Below, one piece after another: positions 1-16,239 of a stretch of DNA of 24,097 nt. The notes below the pieces were generated by a model, which was not told the DNA's origin, did no database searches, and saw only the letters and a list, made by a program, of their open reading frames with translations. A program made the translations under genes and the position numbers. How positions within the stretch are numbered: position 1 is the stretch's first letter; every line of letters starts with the position of its first letter. Source of the DNA: Mesostigma viride. Taxonomy: Eukaryota; Streptophyta; Mesostigmatophyceae; Mesostigmatales; Mesostigmataceae. The stretch lies in contig RPFO01002121.1 in assembly GCA_009746045.1 (NCBI GenBank), positions 1 through 24,097 on the forward strand, read 5' to 3'.

Positions 1-1599
1 CACACAAACACACCACAGGGAACAAGCCCACCATCCCACACACACACACAACCACACACACAGGGGAAACAGGCCCACCATCCCAACCCACACACAGGGA
101 ACAAGCACATCACCCCACACCACCAGACGGGAACAAGCCACCATCCCACACACACACACAAACCACACACACAGGGGAACAAGCCACCATCCCACACACA
201 CACACAAACACACACCACAGGGGAACAAGCCACCATCCCACACACACACACAAACACACACACAGGGGAACAAGCCCACCATCCCACACACACCAACACA
301 CACACACACAGGGAACAGCCACCATCCCACACACAGGGAACAAGCACACCATCCCACACACAGGGGAACAAGCACACACACAGGGGGAACAAGCACCATC
401 CCACACACAGGGGAACAAGCCCACCATCCCACACACACACACAAACACACACAGGGGAACAACCCACCATCCCACACACACACCAAAACACACACACAGG
501 GGAACAAGCACACCATCCCATCACACACACACAAACACACAACAGGGAACAAGCACACCATCCCACACACAGGGGAACAAGCCCACCATCCCACACACAC
601 ACACAAACACACACACAGGGAACAAGCCACCATCCCACACACACAACAAACACACACACAGGGGAACAAGCACATCATCCCACACACAGGGGAACAAGCC
701 CACCATCCCACACACACACACAAACACAACAACAGGGGAACAAGCCCACCATCCCACACACACACACAAACACACACACAGGGAACAAAGCCCACCATCC
801 CACACACAGGGGAACAAGCACATCATCCCACACACAGGGGAACAAGCACATCATCCCACACACAGGGGAACAAGCACACTCCCACACACAGGGAACAAGC
901 CACCATCCCACACACAGGGGAACAAGCCCACCATCCCACACACAGGGAACAAGCACACCATCCCACACACAGGGGAAACAAGCCACCATCCCACACCACA
1001 CACACCAAACACACACACAGGGGAACAAGCCACCATCCCACACACACACACAAACACACACACAGGGGAACAAGCACATCATCCCACACACAGGGAACAA
1101 GCCCACCATCCCACACGCAGGGGAACAAGCACACCATCCCACACACAGGGAACAAGCACACCATCCCACACACAGGGGAACAAGCACACCATCCCACACA
1201 CAGGGGAACAAGACACCATCCCACACACAGGAACAAGCCCACCATCCCACACACAGGGGAACAACCCACCATCCCACACACACACACAAACACACACACA
1301 GGGGAACAAGCCCACCATTCCCACACACAGGGGAACAAGCACACCATCCCACACACAGGGGAACAAGCACACCATCCCACACACAGGGGAACAAGCCCAC
1401 CATCCCACACACAGGGGAACAAGCACACCATCCCACACACAGGGAACAAGCACACCATCCCACACACAGGGAACAAGCACACCATCCCACACACAGGGAA
1501 CAAGCCACCATCCCACACACAGGGGAACAAGCCCACCATCCCACACACAGGGAACAAGCCACCATCCCACACACAGGGAACAAGCCCACCATCCCACAC

Positions 1600-2720
1600 A
1601 CAGGGAACAAGCACACCATCCCACACACACACACACACACACACAGGGGAACAAGCCCACCATCCCACACACACACACAAACACACACAGGGGAACAAGC
1701 CCACCATCCCACACACACACACAAACACACACACAGGGGAACAAGCCCACCATCCCACACACAGGGGAACAAGCACATCATCCCACACACAGGGGAACAA
1801 GCCCACCATCCCACACACACACACAAACACACACACAGGGGAACAAGCCCACCATCCCACACACACACACAAACACACACACAGGGGAACAAGCCCACCA
1901 TCCCACACACACACACAAACACACACACAGGGGAACAAGCCCACCATCCCACACACACACACAAACACACACACAGGGGAACAAGCCCACCATCCCACAC
2001 ACAGGGGAACAAGCACATCATCCCACACACAGGGGAACAAGCCCACCATCCCACACACACACACAAACACACACACAGGGGAACAAGCCCACCATCCCAC
2101 ACACACACACAAACACACACACAGGGGAACAAGCCACCATCCCACACACAGGGGAACAAGCCACCATCCCACACACAGGGGAACAAGCACACCATCCCAC
2201 ACACAGGGAACAAGCCCACCATCCCACACACAGGGGAACAAGCCCACCATCCCACACGCAGGGGAACAAGCCCACCATCCCACACACACACACAAACACA
2301 CACACAGGGGAACAAGCACATCATCCCACACACAGGGGAACAAGCCCACCATCCCACACACACACACAAACACACACACAGGGGAACAAGCACATCATCC
2401 CACACACAGGGGAACAAGCCCACCATCCCACACACAGGGGAACAAGCACACCATCCCACACACACACACAAACACACACACAGGGGAACAAGCCCACCAT
2501 CCCACACACACACACAAACACACACACAGGGGAACAAGCCCACCATCCCACACACACACACAAACACACACACAGGGGAACAAGCACACCATCCCACACA
2601 CACACACAAACACACACACAGGGGAACAAGCACATCATCCCACACACAGGGGAACAAGCCCACCATCCCACACACACACACAACACACACACAGGGGAAC
2701 AAGCCCACCATCCCACACAC
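1600..2720. repeat. Higher-order block rich in 46-bp long units and CACATCATCC units
   Basis: In this part of the array the long units with the 25-nt CA run alternate with normal units. Units containing CACATCATCC occur with their TCA at 1778, 2018, 2321, 2395 and 2635. The order 'CATCAT unit, one or two normal C-type units, long unit' recurs after 1778, 2018, 2321, 2395 and 2635, and also after 675. That makes this a higher-order repeat nested in the 28-bp array rather than random variation. No function is implied. Confidence 0.8.
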
Positions 2721-5700
2721 ACACACAAACACACACACAGGGGAACAAGCCCACCATCCCACACACAGGGGAACAAGCCCACCATCCCACACACAGGGGA
2801 ACAAGCACACCATCCCACACACAGGGGAACAAGCACACCATCCCACACACAGGGGAACAAGCCCACCATCCCACACGCAGGGGAACAAGCCCACCATCCC
2901 ACACACAGGGGAACAAGCGCACCATCCCACACACAGGGGAACAAGCACACCATCCCACACACAGGGGAACAAGCCCACCATCCCACACACAGGGGAACAA
3001 GCACACCATCCCACACACAGGGGAACAAGCACACCATCCCACACACAGGGGAACAAGCACACCATCCCACACACAGGGGAACAAGCACACACACAGGGGA
3101 ACAAGCACACCATCCCACACACAGGGGAACAAGCCCACCATCCCACACACAGGGGAACAAGCACACCATCCCACACACAGGGGAACAAGCCCACCATCCC
3201 ACACACAGGGGAACAAGCCACCATCCCACACACAGGGAACAAGCCCACCATCCCACACACAGGGGAACAAGCACACCATCCCACACACAGGGGAACAAGC
3301 CCACCATCCCACACACAGGGGAACAAGCACACCATCCCACACACAGGGGAACAAGCACACCATCCCACACACAGGGGAACAAGCCCACCATCCCACACAC
3401 AGGGGAACAAGCCCACCATCCCACACACACACACAAACACACACACAGGGGAACAAGCACACCATCCCACACACAGGGGAACAAGCCCACCATCCCACAC
3501 ACAGGGGAACAAGCCCACCATCCCACACACACACACAATACACACACAGGGGAACAAGCCCACCATCCCACACACAGGGGAACAAGCACACCATCCCACA
3601 CACAGGGGAACAAGCACACCATCCCACACACAGGGGAACAAGCACACCATCCCACACACAGGGGAACAAGCACACCATCCCACACACAGGGGAACAAGCC
3701 CACCATCCCACACACAGGGGAACAAGCCCACCATCCCACACACAGGGGAACAAGCCCACCATCCCACACACAGGGGAACAAGCCCACCATCCCACACACA
3801 GGGGAACAAGCCACCATCCCACACACAGGGGAACAAGCCCACCATCCCACACACAGGGGAACAAGCACACCATCCCACACACAGGGGAACAAGCACACCA
3901 TCCCACACACAGGGGAACAAGCCCACCATCCCACACACAGGGGAACAAGCCCACCATCCCACACACAGGGGAACAAGCACACCATCCCACACACAGGGGA
4001 ACAAGCACACCATCCCACACACAGGGGAACAAGCCCACCATCCCACACACAGGGGAACAAGCACACCATCCCACACACAGGGGAACAAGCCCACCATCCC
4101 ACACACAGGGGAACAAGCACACCATCCCACACACAGGGGAACAAGCCCACCATCCCACACACAGGGGAACAAGCACACCATCCCACACACAGGGGAACAA
4201 GCCCACCATCCCACACACAGGGGAACAAGCCCACCATCCCACACACAGGGGAACAAGCCCACCATCCCACACACAGGGGAACAAGCCCACCATCCCACAC
4301 ACAGGGGAACAAGCACACCATCCCACACACAGGGGAACAAGCCACCATCCCACACACAGGGGAACAAGCACACCATCCCACACACAGGGGAACAAGCCCA
4401 CCATCCCACACACAGGGGAACAAGCCCACCATCCCACACACAGGGGAACAAGCCCACCATCCCACACACAGGGGAACAAGCACACCATCCCACACACACA
4501 CACAATCACACACACAGGGGAACAAGCCCACCATCCCACACACAGGGGAACAAGCCCACCATCCCACACACAGGGGAACAAGCACACCATCCCACACACA
4601 CACACAAGCACACACACAGGGGAACAAGCACACCATCCCACACACAGGGGAACAAGCACACCATCCCACACACAGGGGAACAAGCACACCATCCCACACA
4701 CAGGGGAACAAGCACACCATCCCACACACAGGGGAACAAGCCACCATCCCACACACAGGGGAACAAGCACACCATCCCACACAGGGGAACAAGCACACCA
4801 TCCCACACACAGGGGAACAAGCACACCATCCCACACACAGGGGAACAAGCACACCATCCCACACACAGGGGAACAAGCCACCATCCCACACACAGGGGAA
4901 CAAGCACACCATCCCACACACAGGGGAACAAGCACACCATCCCACACACAGGGGAACAAGCACACCATCCCACACACAGGGGAACAAGCACACCATCCCA
5001 CACACAGGGGAACAAGCCACCATCCCACACACAGGGGAACAAGCACACCATCCCACACACAGGGGAACAAGCACACCATCCCACACACAGGGGAACAAGC
5101 ACACCATCCCACACACAGGGAACAAGCACACCATCCCACACACAGGGGAACAAGCACACCATCCCACACACAGGGGAACAAGCCACCATCCCACACACAG
5201 GGGAACAAGCCCACCATCCCACACACAGGGGAACAAGCACACCATCCCACACACAGGGGAACAAGCACCATCCCACACACAGGGGAACAAGCACACCATC
5301 CCACACACAGGGGAACAAGCACACCATCCCACACACAGGGGAACAAGCACACCATCCCACACACAGGGGAACAAGCACACCATCCCACACACAGGGGAAC
5401 AAGCACACCATCCCACACACAGGGGAACAAGCACACCATCCCACACACAGGGGAACAAGCCCACCATCCCACACACAGGGGAACAAGCACACCATCCCAC
5501 ACACAGGGGAACAAGCACACCATCCCACACACAGGGGAACAAGCCACCATCCCACACACAGGGGAACAAGCACACCATCCCACACACAGGGGAACAAGCA
5601 CACCATCCCACACACAGGGGAACAAGCCCACCATCCCACACACAGGGGAACAAGCCACCATCCCACACACAGGGGAACAAGCACACCATCCCACACACAG

Positions 5701-8399
5701 GGGAACAAGCACACCATCCCACACACAGGGGAACAAGCACACCATCCCACACACAGGGGAACAAGCACACCATCCCACACACAGGGGAACAAGCCCACCA
5801 TCCCACACACACACACAAACACACACACAGGGGAACAAGCACACCATCCCACACACAGGGGAACAAGCCCACCATCCCACACACAGGGGAACAAGCACAC
5901 CATCCCACACACAGGGGAACAAGCCACCATCCCACACACAGGGGAACAAGCACACCATCCCACACACAGGGGAACAAGCCCACCATCCCACACACAGGGG
6001 AACAAGCCCACCATCCCACACACAGGGGAACAAGCACACCATCCCACACACACACACAAACACACACACAGGGGAACAAGCACACCATCCCACACACAGG
6101 GGAACAAGCACACCATCCCACACACAGGGGAACAAGCACACCATCCCACACACAGGGGAACAAGCCACCATCCCACACACAGGGGAACAAGCCCACCATC
6201 CCACACACAGGGGAACAAGCCCACCATCCCACACACAGGGGAACAAGCCCACCATCCCACACACAGGGAACAAGCCCACCATCCCACACACAGGGGAACA
6301 AGCACACCATCCCACACACAGGGGAACAAGCCACCATCCCACACACAGGGGAACAAGCCCACCATCCCACACACAGGGGAACAAGCACACCATCCCACAC
6401 ACAGGGGAACAAGCCCACCATCCCACACACAGGGGAACAAGCACACCATCCCACACACAGGGGAACAAGCCCACCATCCCACACACAGGGGAACAAGCCC
6501 ACCATCCCACACACAGGGGAACAAGCACCATCCCACACACAGGGGAACAAGCCCACCATCCCACACACAGGGGAACAAGCACACCATCCCACACACAGGG
6601 GAACAAGCCACCATCCCACACACAGGGGAACAAGCACACCATCCCACACACAGGGGAACAAGCACACCATCCCACACACAGGGGAACAAGCACACCATCC
6701 CACACACAGGGGAACAAGCACACCATCCCACACACAGGGGAACAAGCACACCATCCCACACACAGGGGAACAAGCACACCATCCCACACACAGGGGAACA
6801 AGCACACCATCCCACACACAGGGGAACAAGCACACCATCCCACACACAGGGGAACAAGCACACCATCCCACACACAGGGGAACAAGCACACCATCCCACA
6901 CACAGGGGAACAAGCCCACCATCCCACACACAGGGGAACAAGCCCACCATCCCACACACAGGGGAACAAGCACACCATCCCACACACAGGGGAACAAGCA
7001 CACCATCCCACACACAGGGGAACAAGCACACCATCCCACACACAGGGGAACAAGCACACCATCCCACACACAGGGGAACAAGCACACCATCCCACACACA
7101 GGGGAACAAGCACACCATCCCACACACAGGGGAACAAGCACACATCCCACACACAGGGGAACAAGCACACCATCCCACACACAGGGGAACAAGCCCACCA
7201 TCCCACACACAGGGGAACAAGCCCACCATCCCACACACAGGGGAACAAGCACACCATCCCACACACAGGGGAACAAGCACACCATCCCACACACAGGGGA
7301 ACAAGCCCACCATCCCACACACAGGGGAACAAGCACACCATCCCACACACAGGGGAACAAGCACACCATCCCACACACAGGGGAACAAGCCCACCATCCC
7401 ACACACAGGGGAACAAGCACACACACAGGGGAACAAGCCCACCATCCCACACACAGGGGAACAAGCACACCATCCCACACACAGGGGAACAAGCACACCA
7501 TCCCACACACAGGGGAACAAGCACACCATCCCACACACAGGGGAACAAGCACACCATCCCACACACAGGGGAACAAGCACACCATCCCACACACAGGGGA
7601 ACAAGCCCACCATCCCACACACACACACAAACACACACACAGGGGAACAAGCCACCATCCCACACACAGGGGAACAAGCACACCATCCCACACACAGGGG
7701 AACAAGCACACCATCCCACACACAGGGGAACAAGCACACCATCCCACACACAGGGGAACAAGCACACCATCCCACACACAGGGGAACAAGCACACCATCC
7801 CACACACAGGGGAACAAGCACACCATCCCACACACAGGGGAACAAGCACACCATCCCACACACAGGGGAACAAGCCCACCATCCCACACACACACACAAA
7901 CACACACACAGGGGAACAAGCCCACCATCCCACACACAGGGGAACAAGCCCACCATCCCACACACACACACAAACACACACACAGGGGAACAAGCCCACC
8001 ATCCCACACACAGGGGAACAAGCCCACCATCCCACACACAGGGGAACAAGCACACCATCCCACACACAGGGGAACAAGCACACCATCCCACACACAGGGG
8101 AACAAGCACACCATCCCACACACAGGGGAACAAGCCCACCATCCCACACACAGGGGAACAAGCACACCATCCCACACACAGGGGAACAAGCACACCATCC
8201 CACACACAGGGGAACAAGCCCACCATCCCACACACAGGGGAACAAGCCACCATCCCACACACAGGGGAACAAGCCCACCATCCCACACACAGGGGAACAA
8301 GCACACCATCCCACACACAGGGGAACAAGCCACCATCCCACACACAGGGGAACAAGCCCACCATCCCACACACAGGGGAACAAGCCCACCATCCCACAC

Positions 8400-9115
8400 A
8401 CAGGGGAACAAGCACACCATCCCACACACACACACAAACACACACACAGGGGAACAAGCCCACCATCCCACACACACACAAACACACACACAGGGGAACA
8501 AGCCCACCATCCCACACACACACACAAACACACACACAGGGGAACAAGCCCACCATCCCACACACAGGGGAACAAGCACATCCCACACACAGGGGAACAA
8601 GCCCACCATCCCACACACACACACAAACACACACACAGGGGAACAAGCCCACCATCCCACACACACACACAAACACACACACAGGGGAACAAGCCCACCA
8701 TCCCACACACACACACAAACACACACACAGGGGAACAAGCCCACCATCCCACACACACACACAAACACACACACAGGGGAACAAGCCACCATCCCACACA
8801 CAGGGGAACAAGCACACATCCCACACACAGGGGAACAAGCCCACCATCCCACACACACACACAAACACACACACAGGGGAACAAGCCACCATCCCACACA
8901 CACACACAAACACACACACAGGGGAACAAGCCCACCATCCCACACACACACACAAACACACACACAGGGGAACAAGCACACCATCCCACACACACACACA
9001 AACACACACACAGGGGAACAAGCCCACCATCCCACACACACACACAAACACACACACAGGGGAACAAGCCCACCATCCCACACACAGGGGAACAAGCACA
9101 TCATCCCACACACAG
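8400..9115. repeat. Second cluster of long units ending in the only distal CATCAT unit
   Basis: After several kilobases dominated by plain 28-bp units, long 46-bp units become dense again from about 8,410 to 9,060. The cluster ends with a CACATCATCC unit whose TCA is at 9101. This is the only such unit beyond 2,635. Its unit content resembles the block at 1,600-2,720, which suggests a copy of that block within the array. The next unit has GGG instead of GGGG. After it the array returns to long runs of plain A-type units. Confidence 0.7.
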
Positions 9116-12100
9116 GGAACAAGCACACCATCCCACACACAGGGGAACAAGCACACCATCCCACACACAGGGGAACAAGCACACCATCCCACACACAGGG
9201 GAACAAGCACACCATCCCACACACAGGGGAACAAGCACACCATCCCACACACAGGGGAACAAGCACACCATCCCACACACAGGGGAACAAGCACACCATC
9301 CCACACACAGGGGAACAAGCACACCATCCCACACACAGGGGAACAAGCACACCATCCCACACACAGGGGAACAAGCACACCATCCCACACACAGGGGAAC
9401 AAGCCCACCATCCCACACACAGGGGAACAAGCACACCATCCCACACACAGGGGAACAAGCACACCATCCCACACACAGGGGAACAAGCACACCATCCCAC
9501 ACACAGGGGAACAAGCACACCATCCCACACACAGGGGAACAAGCACACCATCCCACACACAGGGGAACAAGCACACCATCCCACACACAGGGGAACAAGC
9601 ACACCATCCCACACACAGGGGAACAAGCACACCATCCCACACACAGGGGAACAAGCCCACCATCCCACACACAGGGGAACAAGCACACCATCCCACACAC
9701 AGGGGAACAAGCACACCATCCCACACACAGGGGAACAAGCCCACCATCCCACACACAGGGGAACAAGCCCACCATCCCACACACAGGGGAACAAGCCACC
9801 ATCCCACACACAGGGGAACAAGCCCACCATCCCACACACAGGGGAACAAGCCCACCATCCCACACACAGGGGAACAAGCCCACCATCCCACACACAGGGG
9901 AACAAGCCCACCATCCCACACACAGGGGAACAAGCCCACCATCCCACACACAGGGGAACAAGCACACCATCCCACACACAGGGGAACAAGCACACCATCC
10001 CACACACACACACACCATCCCACACACAGGGGAACAAGCCCACCATCCCACACACAGGGGAACAAGCACACCATCCCACACACAGGGGAACAAGCCCACC
10101 ATCCCACACACAGGGGAACAAGCCCACCATCCCACACACAGGGGAACAAGCACACCATCCCACACACACACACAAACACACACACAGGGGAACAAGCCAC
10201 CATCCCACACACAGGGGAACAAGCCCACCATCCCACACACAGGGGAACAAGCCCACCATCCCACACACAGGGGAACAAGCACCCATCCCACACACAGGGG
10301 AACAAGCACACCATCCCACACACAGGGGAACAAGCCCACCATCCCACACACAGGGGAACAAGCCCACCATCCCACACACAGGGGAACAAGCCCACCATCC
10401 CACACACAGGGGAACAAGCCCACCATCCCACACACAGGGGAACAAGCACACCATCCCACACACAGGGGAACAAGCCCACCATCCCACACACAGGGGAACA
10501 AGCCCACCATCCCCCACACACACACAAACACACACACAGGGGAACAAGCCCACCATCCCACACACAGGGGAACAAGCACACCATCCCACACACAGGGGAA
10601 CAAGCACACCATCCCACACACAGGGAACAAGCCCACCATCCCACACACACAACAACACACACACAGGGGAACAAGCACACCATCCCACACACAGGGGAAC
10701 AAGCACACCATCCCACACACAGGGGAACAAGCCCACCATCCCACACACAGGGGAACAAGCCACCATCCCACACACAGGGGAACAAGCCCACCATCCCACA
10801 CACAGGGGAACAAGCCCACCATCCCACACACAGGGGAACAAGCCCACCATCCCACACACAGGGGAACAAGCCCACCATCCCACACACAGGGGAACAAGCA
10901 CACCATCCCACACACAGGGGAACAAGCCACCATCCCACACACAGGGGAACAAGCCCACCATCCCACACACAGGGGAACAAGCACACCATCCCACACACAG
11001 GGGAACAAGCACACCATCCCACACACAGGGGAACAAGCACACCATCCCACACACAGGGGAACAAGCCCACCATCCCACACACAGGGGAACAAGCACACCA
11101 TCCCACACACAGGGGAACAAGCCACCATCCCACACACACACACAAACACACACACAGGGGAACAAGCACACCATCCCACACACAGGGGAACAAGCACACC
11201 ATCCCACACACAGGGGAACAAGCACACCATCCCACACACAGGGGAACAAGCACACCATCCCACACACAGGGGAACAAGCACACCATCCCACACACAGGGG
11301 AACAAGCACACCATCCCACACACAGGGGAACAAGCACACCATCCCACACACAGGGGAACAAGCACACCATCCCACACACAGGGGAACAAGCACACCATCC
11401 CACACACAGGGGAACAAGCACACCATCCCACACACAGGGGAACAAGCCCACCATCCCACACACAGGGGAACAAGCACACCATCCCACACACAGGGGAACA
11501 AGCACACCATCCCACACACAGGGGAACAAGCACACCATCCCACACACAGGGGAACAAGCACACCATCCCACACACAGGGGAACAAGCACACCATCCCACA
11601 CACAGGGGAACAAGCCCACCATCCCACACACAGGGGAACAAGCACACCATCCCACACACAGGGGAACAAGCCACCATCCCACACACAGGGGAACAAGCAC
11701 ACCATCCCACACACAGGGGAACAAGCCCACCATCCCACACACAGGGGAACAAGCCCACCATCCCACACACAGGGGAACAAGCACACCATCCCACACACAG
11801 GGGAACAAGCCCACCATCCCACACACAGGGGAACAAGCACACCATCCCACACACAGGGGAACAAGCACACCATCCCACACACAGGGGAACAAGCCCACCA
11901 TCCCACACACAGGGGAACAAGCACACCATCCCACACACAGGGGAACAAGCACACCATCCCACACACAGGGGAACAAGCACACCATCCCACACACAGGGGA
12001 ACAAGCACACCATCCCACACACAGGGGAACAAGCCACCATCCCACACACAGGGGAACAAGCACACCATCCCACACACAGGGGAACAAGCCCACCATCCCA

Positions 12101-13939
12101 CACACAGGGGAACAAGCACACCATCCCACACACAGGGGAACAAGCACACCATCCCACACACAGGGGAACAAGCACACCATCCCACACACAGGGGAACAAG
12201 CACACCATCCCACACACAGGGGAACAAGCACACCATCCCACACACAGGGGAACAAGCCCACCATCCCACACACAGGGGAACAAGCACACCATCCCACACA
12301 CAGGGGAACAAGCCCACCATCCCACACACAGGGGAACAAGCACACCATCCCACACACAGGGGAACAAGCCCACCATCCCACACACAGGGGAACAAGCCCA
12401 CCATCCCACACACAGGGGAACAAGCACACCATCCCACACACAGGGGAACAAGCCCACCATCCCACACACAGGGGAACAAGCACACCATCCCACACACAGG
12501 GGAACAAGCACACCATCCCACACACAGGGGAACAAGCCCACCATCCCACACACAGGGGAACAAGCACACCATCCCACACACAGGGGAACAAGCACACCAT
12601 CCCACACACAGGGGAACAAGCACACCATCCCACACACAGGGGAACAAGCACACCATCCCACACACAGGGGAACAAGCACCATCCCACACACAGGGGAACA
12701 AGCACACCATCCCACACACAGGGGAACAAGCACACCATCCCACACACAGGGGAACAAGCCCACCATCCCACACACAGGGGAACAAGCACACCATCCCACA
12801 CACAGGGGAACAAGCCCACCATCCCACACACAGGGGAACAAGCCCACCATCCCACACACAGGGGAACAAGCCCACCATCCCACACACAGGGGAACAAGCC
12901 CACCATCCCACACACAGGGGAACAAGCACACCATCCCACACACAGGGGAACAAGCACACCATCCCACACACAGGGGAACAAGCACACCATCCCACACACA
13001 GGGGAACAAGCACACCATCCCACACACAGGGGAACAAGCACACCATCCCACACACAGGGGAACAAGCACACCATCCCACACACAGGGGAACAAGCCCACC
13101 ATCCCACACACAGGGGAACAAGCACCCATCCCACACACAGGGGAACAAGCACACCATCCCACACACAGGGGAACAAGCCCACCATCCCACACACAGGGGA
13201 ACAAGCACACCATCCCACACACAGGGGAACAAGCCCACCATCCCACACACAGGGGAACAAGCCCACCATCCCACACACAGGGGAACAAGCACACCATCCC
13301 ACACACAGGGGAACAAGCCCACCATCCCACACACAGGGGAACAAGCACACCATCCCACACACAGGGGAACAAGCCACCATCCCACACACAGGGGAACAAG
13401 CCCACCATCCCACACACAGGGGAACAAGCCCACCATCCCACACACAGGGGAACAAGCACACCATCCCACACACAGGGGAACAAGCACACCATCCCACACA
13501 CAGGGGAACAAGCACACCATCCCACACACAGGGGAACAAGCCCACCATCCCACACACAGGGGAACAAGCACACCATCCCACACACAGGGGAACAAGCCCA
13601 CCATCCCACACACAGGGGAACAAGCCCACCATCCCACACACAGGGGAACAAGCACACCATCCCACACACAGGGGAACAAGCCCACCATCCCACACACAGG
13701 GGAACAAGCACACCATCCCACACACAGGGGAACAAGCACCCATCCCACACACAGGGGAACAAGCCCACCATCCCACACACAGGGGAACAAGCACACCATC
13801 CCACACACAGGGGAACAAGCACACCATCCCACACACAGGGGAACAAGCACACCATCCCACACACAGGGGAACAAGCCCACCATCCCACACACAGGGGAAC
13901 AAGCCCACCATCCCACACACAGGGGAACAAGCACACCAT

Positions 13940-14630
13940 CCCACACACACACAAACACACACACAGGGGAACAAGCCCACCATCCCACACACACACACAA
14001 ACACACACACAGGGAACAAGCACACCATCCCACACACAGGGGAACAAGCCCACCATCCCACACACAGGGGAACAAGCACACCATCCCACACACAGGGGAA
14101 CAAGCCCACCATCCCACACACAGGGGAACAAGCCACCATCCCACACACAGGGGAACAAGCACACCATCCCACACACAGGGGAACAAGCACACCATCCCAC
14201 ACACAGGGGAACAAGCCCACCATCCCACACACACACACAAACACACACACAGGGGAACAAGCCCACCATCCCACACACACACAAACACACACACAGGGGA
14301 ACAAGCCCACCATCCCACACACACACACAACACACACACAGGGGAACAAGCACACCATCCCACACACAGGGGAACAAGCCCACCATCCCACACACAGGGG
14401 AACAAGCACACCATCCCACACACAGGGGAACAAGCACACCATCCCACACACAGGGGAACAAGCCCACCATCCCACACACAGGGGAACAAGCCCACCATCC
14501 CACACACAGGGGAACAAGCACACCATCCCACACACAGGGGAACAAGCCCACCATCCCACACACACACACAAACACACACACAGGGGAACAAGCCCACCAT
14601 CCCACACACACACACAAGCACACACACAGG
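13940..14630. repeat. Third cluster of long units, with shortened CA variants
   Basis: Long units reappear at about 13,940-14,340 and again at 14,560-14,630. Two of them (near 13,950 and 14,280) have a CA run two bases shorter before the AAA interruption than the standard long unit. One, near 14,325, has AACACACAC in place of AAACACAC. One at 14,616 carries AAGCAC in place of AAACAC. Like the other clusters this is visible only as unit composition. Confidence 0.6.
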
Positions 14631-16239
14631 GGAACAAGCCCACCATCCCACACACAGGGGAACAAGCACACCATCCCACACACAGGGGAACAAGCACACC
14701 ATCCCACACACAGGGGAACAAGCCCACCATCCCACACACAGGGGAACAAGCACACCATCCCACACACAGGGGAACAAGCACACCATCCCACACACAGGGG
14801 AACAAGCACACCATCCCACACACAGGGGAACAAGCACACCATCCCACACACAGGGGAACAAGCCCACCATCCCACACACAGGGGAACAAGCACACCATCC
14901 CACACACAGGGGAACAAGCCCACCATCCCACACACAGGGGAACAAGCACACCATCCCACACACAGGGGAACAAGCACACCATCCCACACACAGGGGAACA
15001 AGCCCACCATCCCACACACAGGGGAACAAGCCCACCATCCCACACACAGGGGAACAAGCCCACCATCCCACACACAGGGGAACAAGCCCACCATCCCACA
15101 CACAGGGGAACAAGCCCACCATCCCACACACAGGGGAACAAGCCCACCATCCCACACACAGGGGAACAAGCCCACCATCCCACACACAGGGGAACAAGCC
15201 CACCATCCCACACACAGGGGAACAAGCACACCATCCCACACACAGGGGAACAAGCACACCATCCCACACACACACACACCATCCCACACACAGGGGAACA
15301 AGCCCACCATCCCACACACAGGGGAACAAGCCCACCATCCCACACACAGGGGAACAAGCCCACCATCCCACACACAGGGGAACAAGCCCACCATCCCACA
15401 CACAGGGGAACAAGCACACCATCCCACACACACACACAAACACACACACAGGGGAACAAGCGCACCATCCCACACACAGGGGAACAAGCCCACCATCCCA
15501 CACACAGGGGAACAAGCCCACCATCCCACACACAGGGGAACAAGCACGCCATCCCACACACAGGGGAACAAGCACACCATCCCACACACAGGGGAACAAG
15601 CCCACCATCCCACACACAGGGGAACAAGCCCACCATCCCACACACAGGGGAACAAGCCCACCATCCCACACACAGGGGAACAAGCCCACCATCCCACACA
15701 CAGGGGAACAAGCACACCATCCCACACACAGGGGAACAAGCCCACCATCCCACACACAGGGGAACAAGCCCACCATCCCACACACACACACAAACACACA
15801 CACAGGGGAACAAGCCCACCATCCCACACACAGGGGAACAAGCCCACCATCCCACACACAGGGGAACAAGCCCACCATCCCACACACAGGGGAACAAGCA
15901 CACCATCCCACACACAGGGGAACAAGCCCACCATCCCACACACAGGGGAACAAGCACACCATCCCACACACAGGGGAACAAGCACACCATCCCACACACA
16001 GGGGAACAAGCACACCATCCCACACACAGGGGAACAAGCACACCATCCCACACACAGGGGAACAAGCCCACCATCCCACACACACACACACAAACACACA
16101 CACAGGGGAACAAGCACACCATCCCACACACAGGGGAACAAGCACACCATCCCACACACAGGGGAACAAGCACACCATCCCACACACAGGGGAACAAGCC
16201 CACCATCCCACACACAGGGGAACAAGCACACCATCCCAC

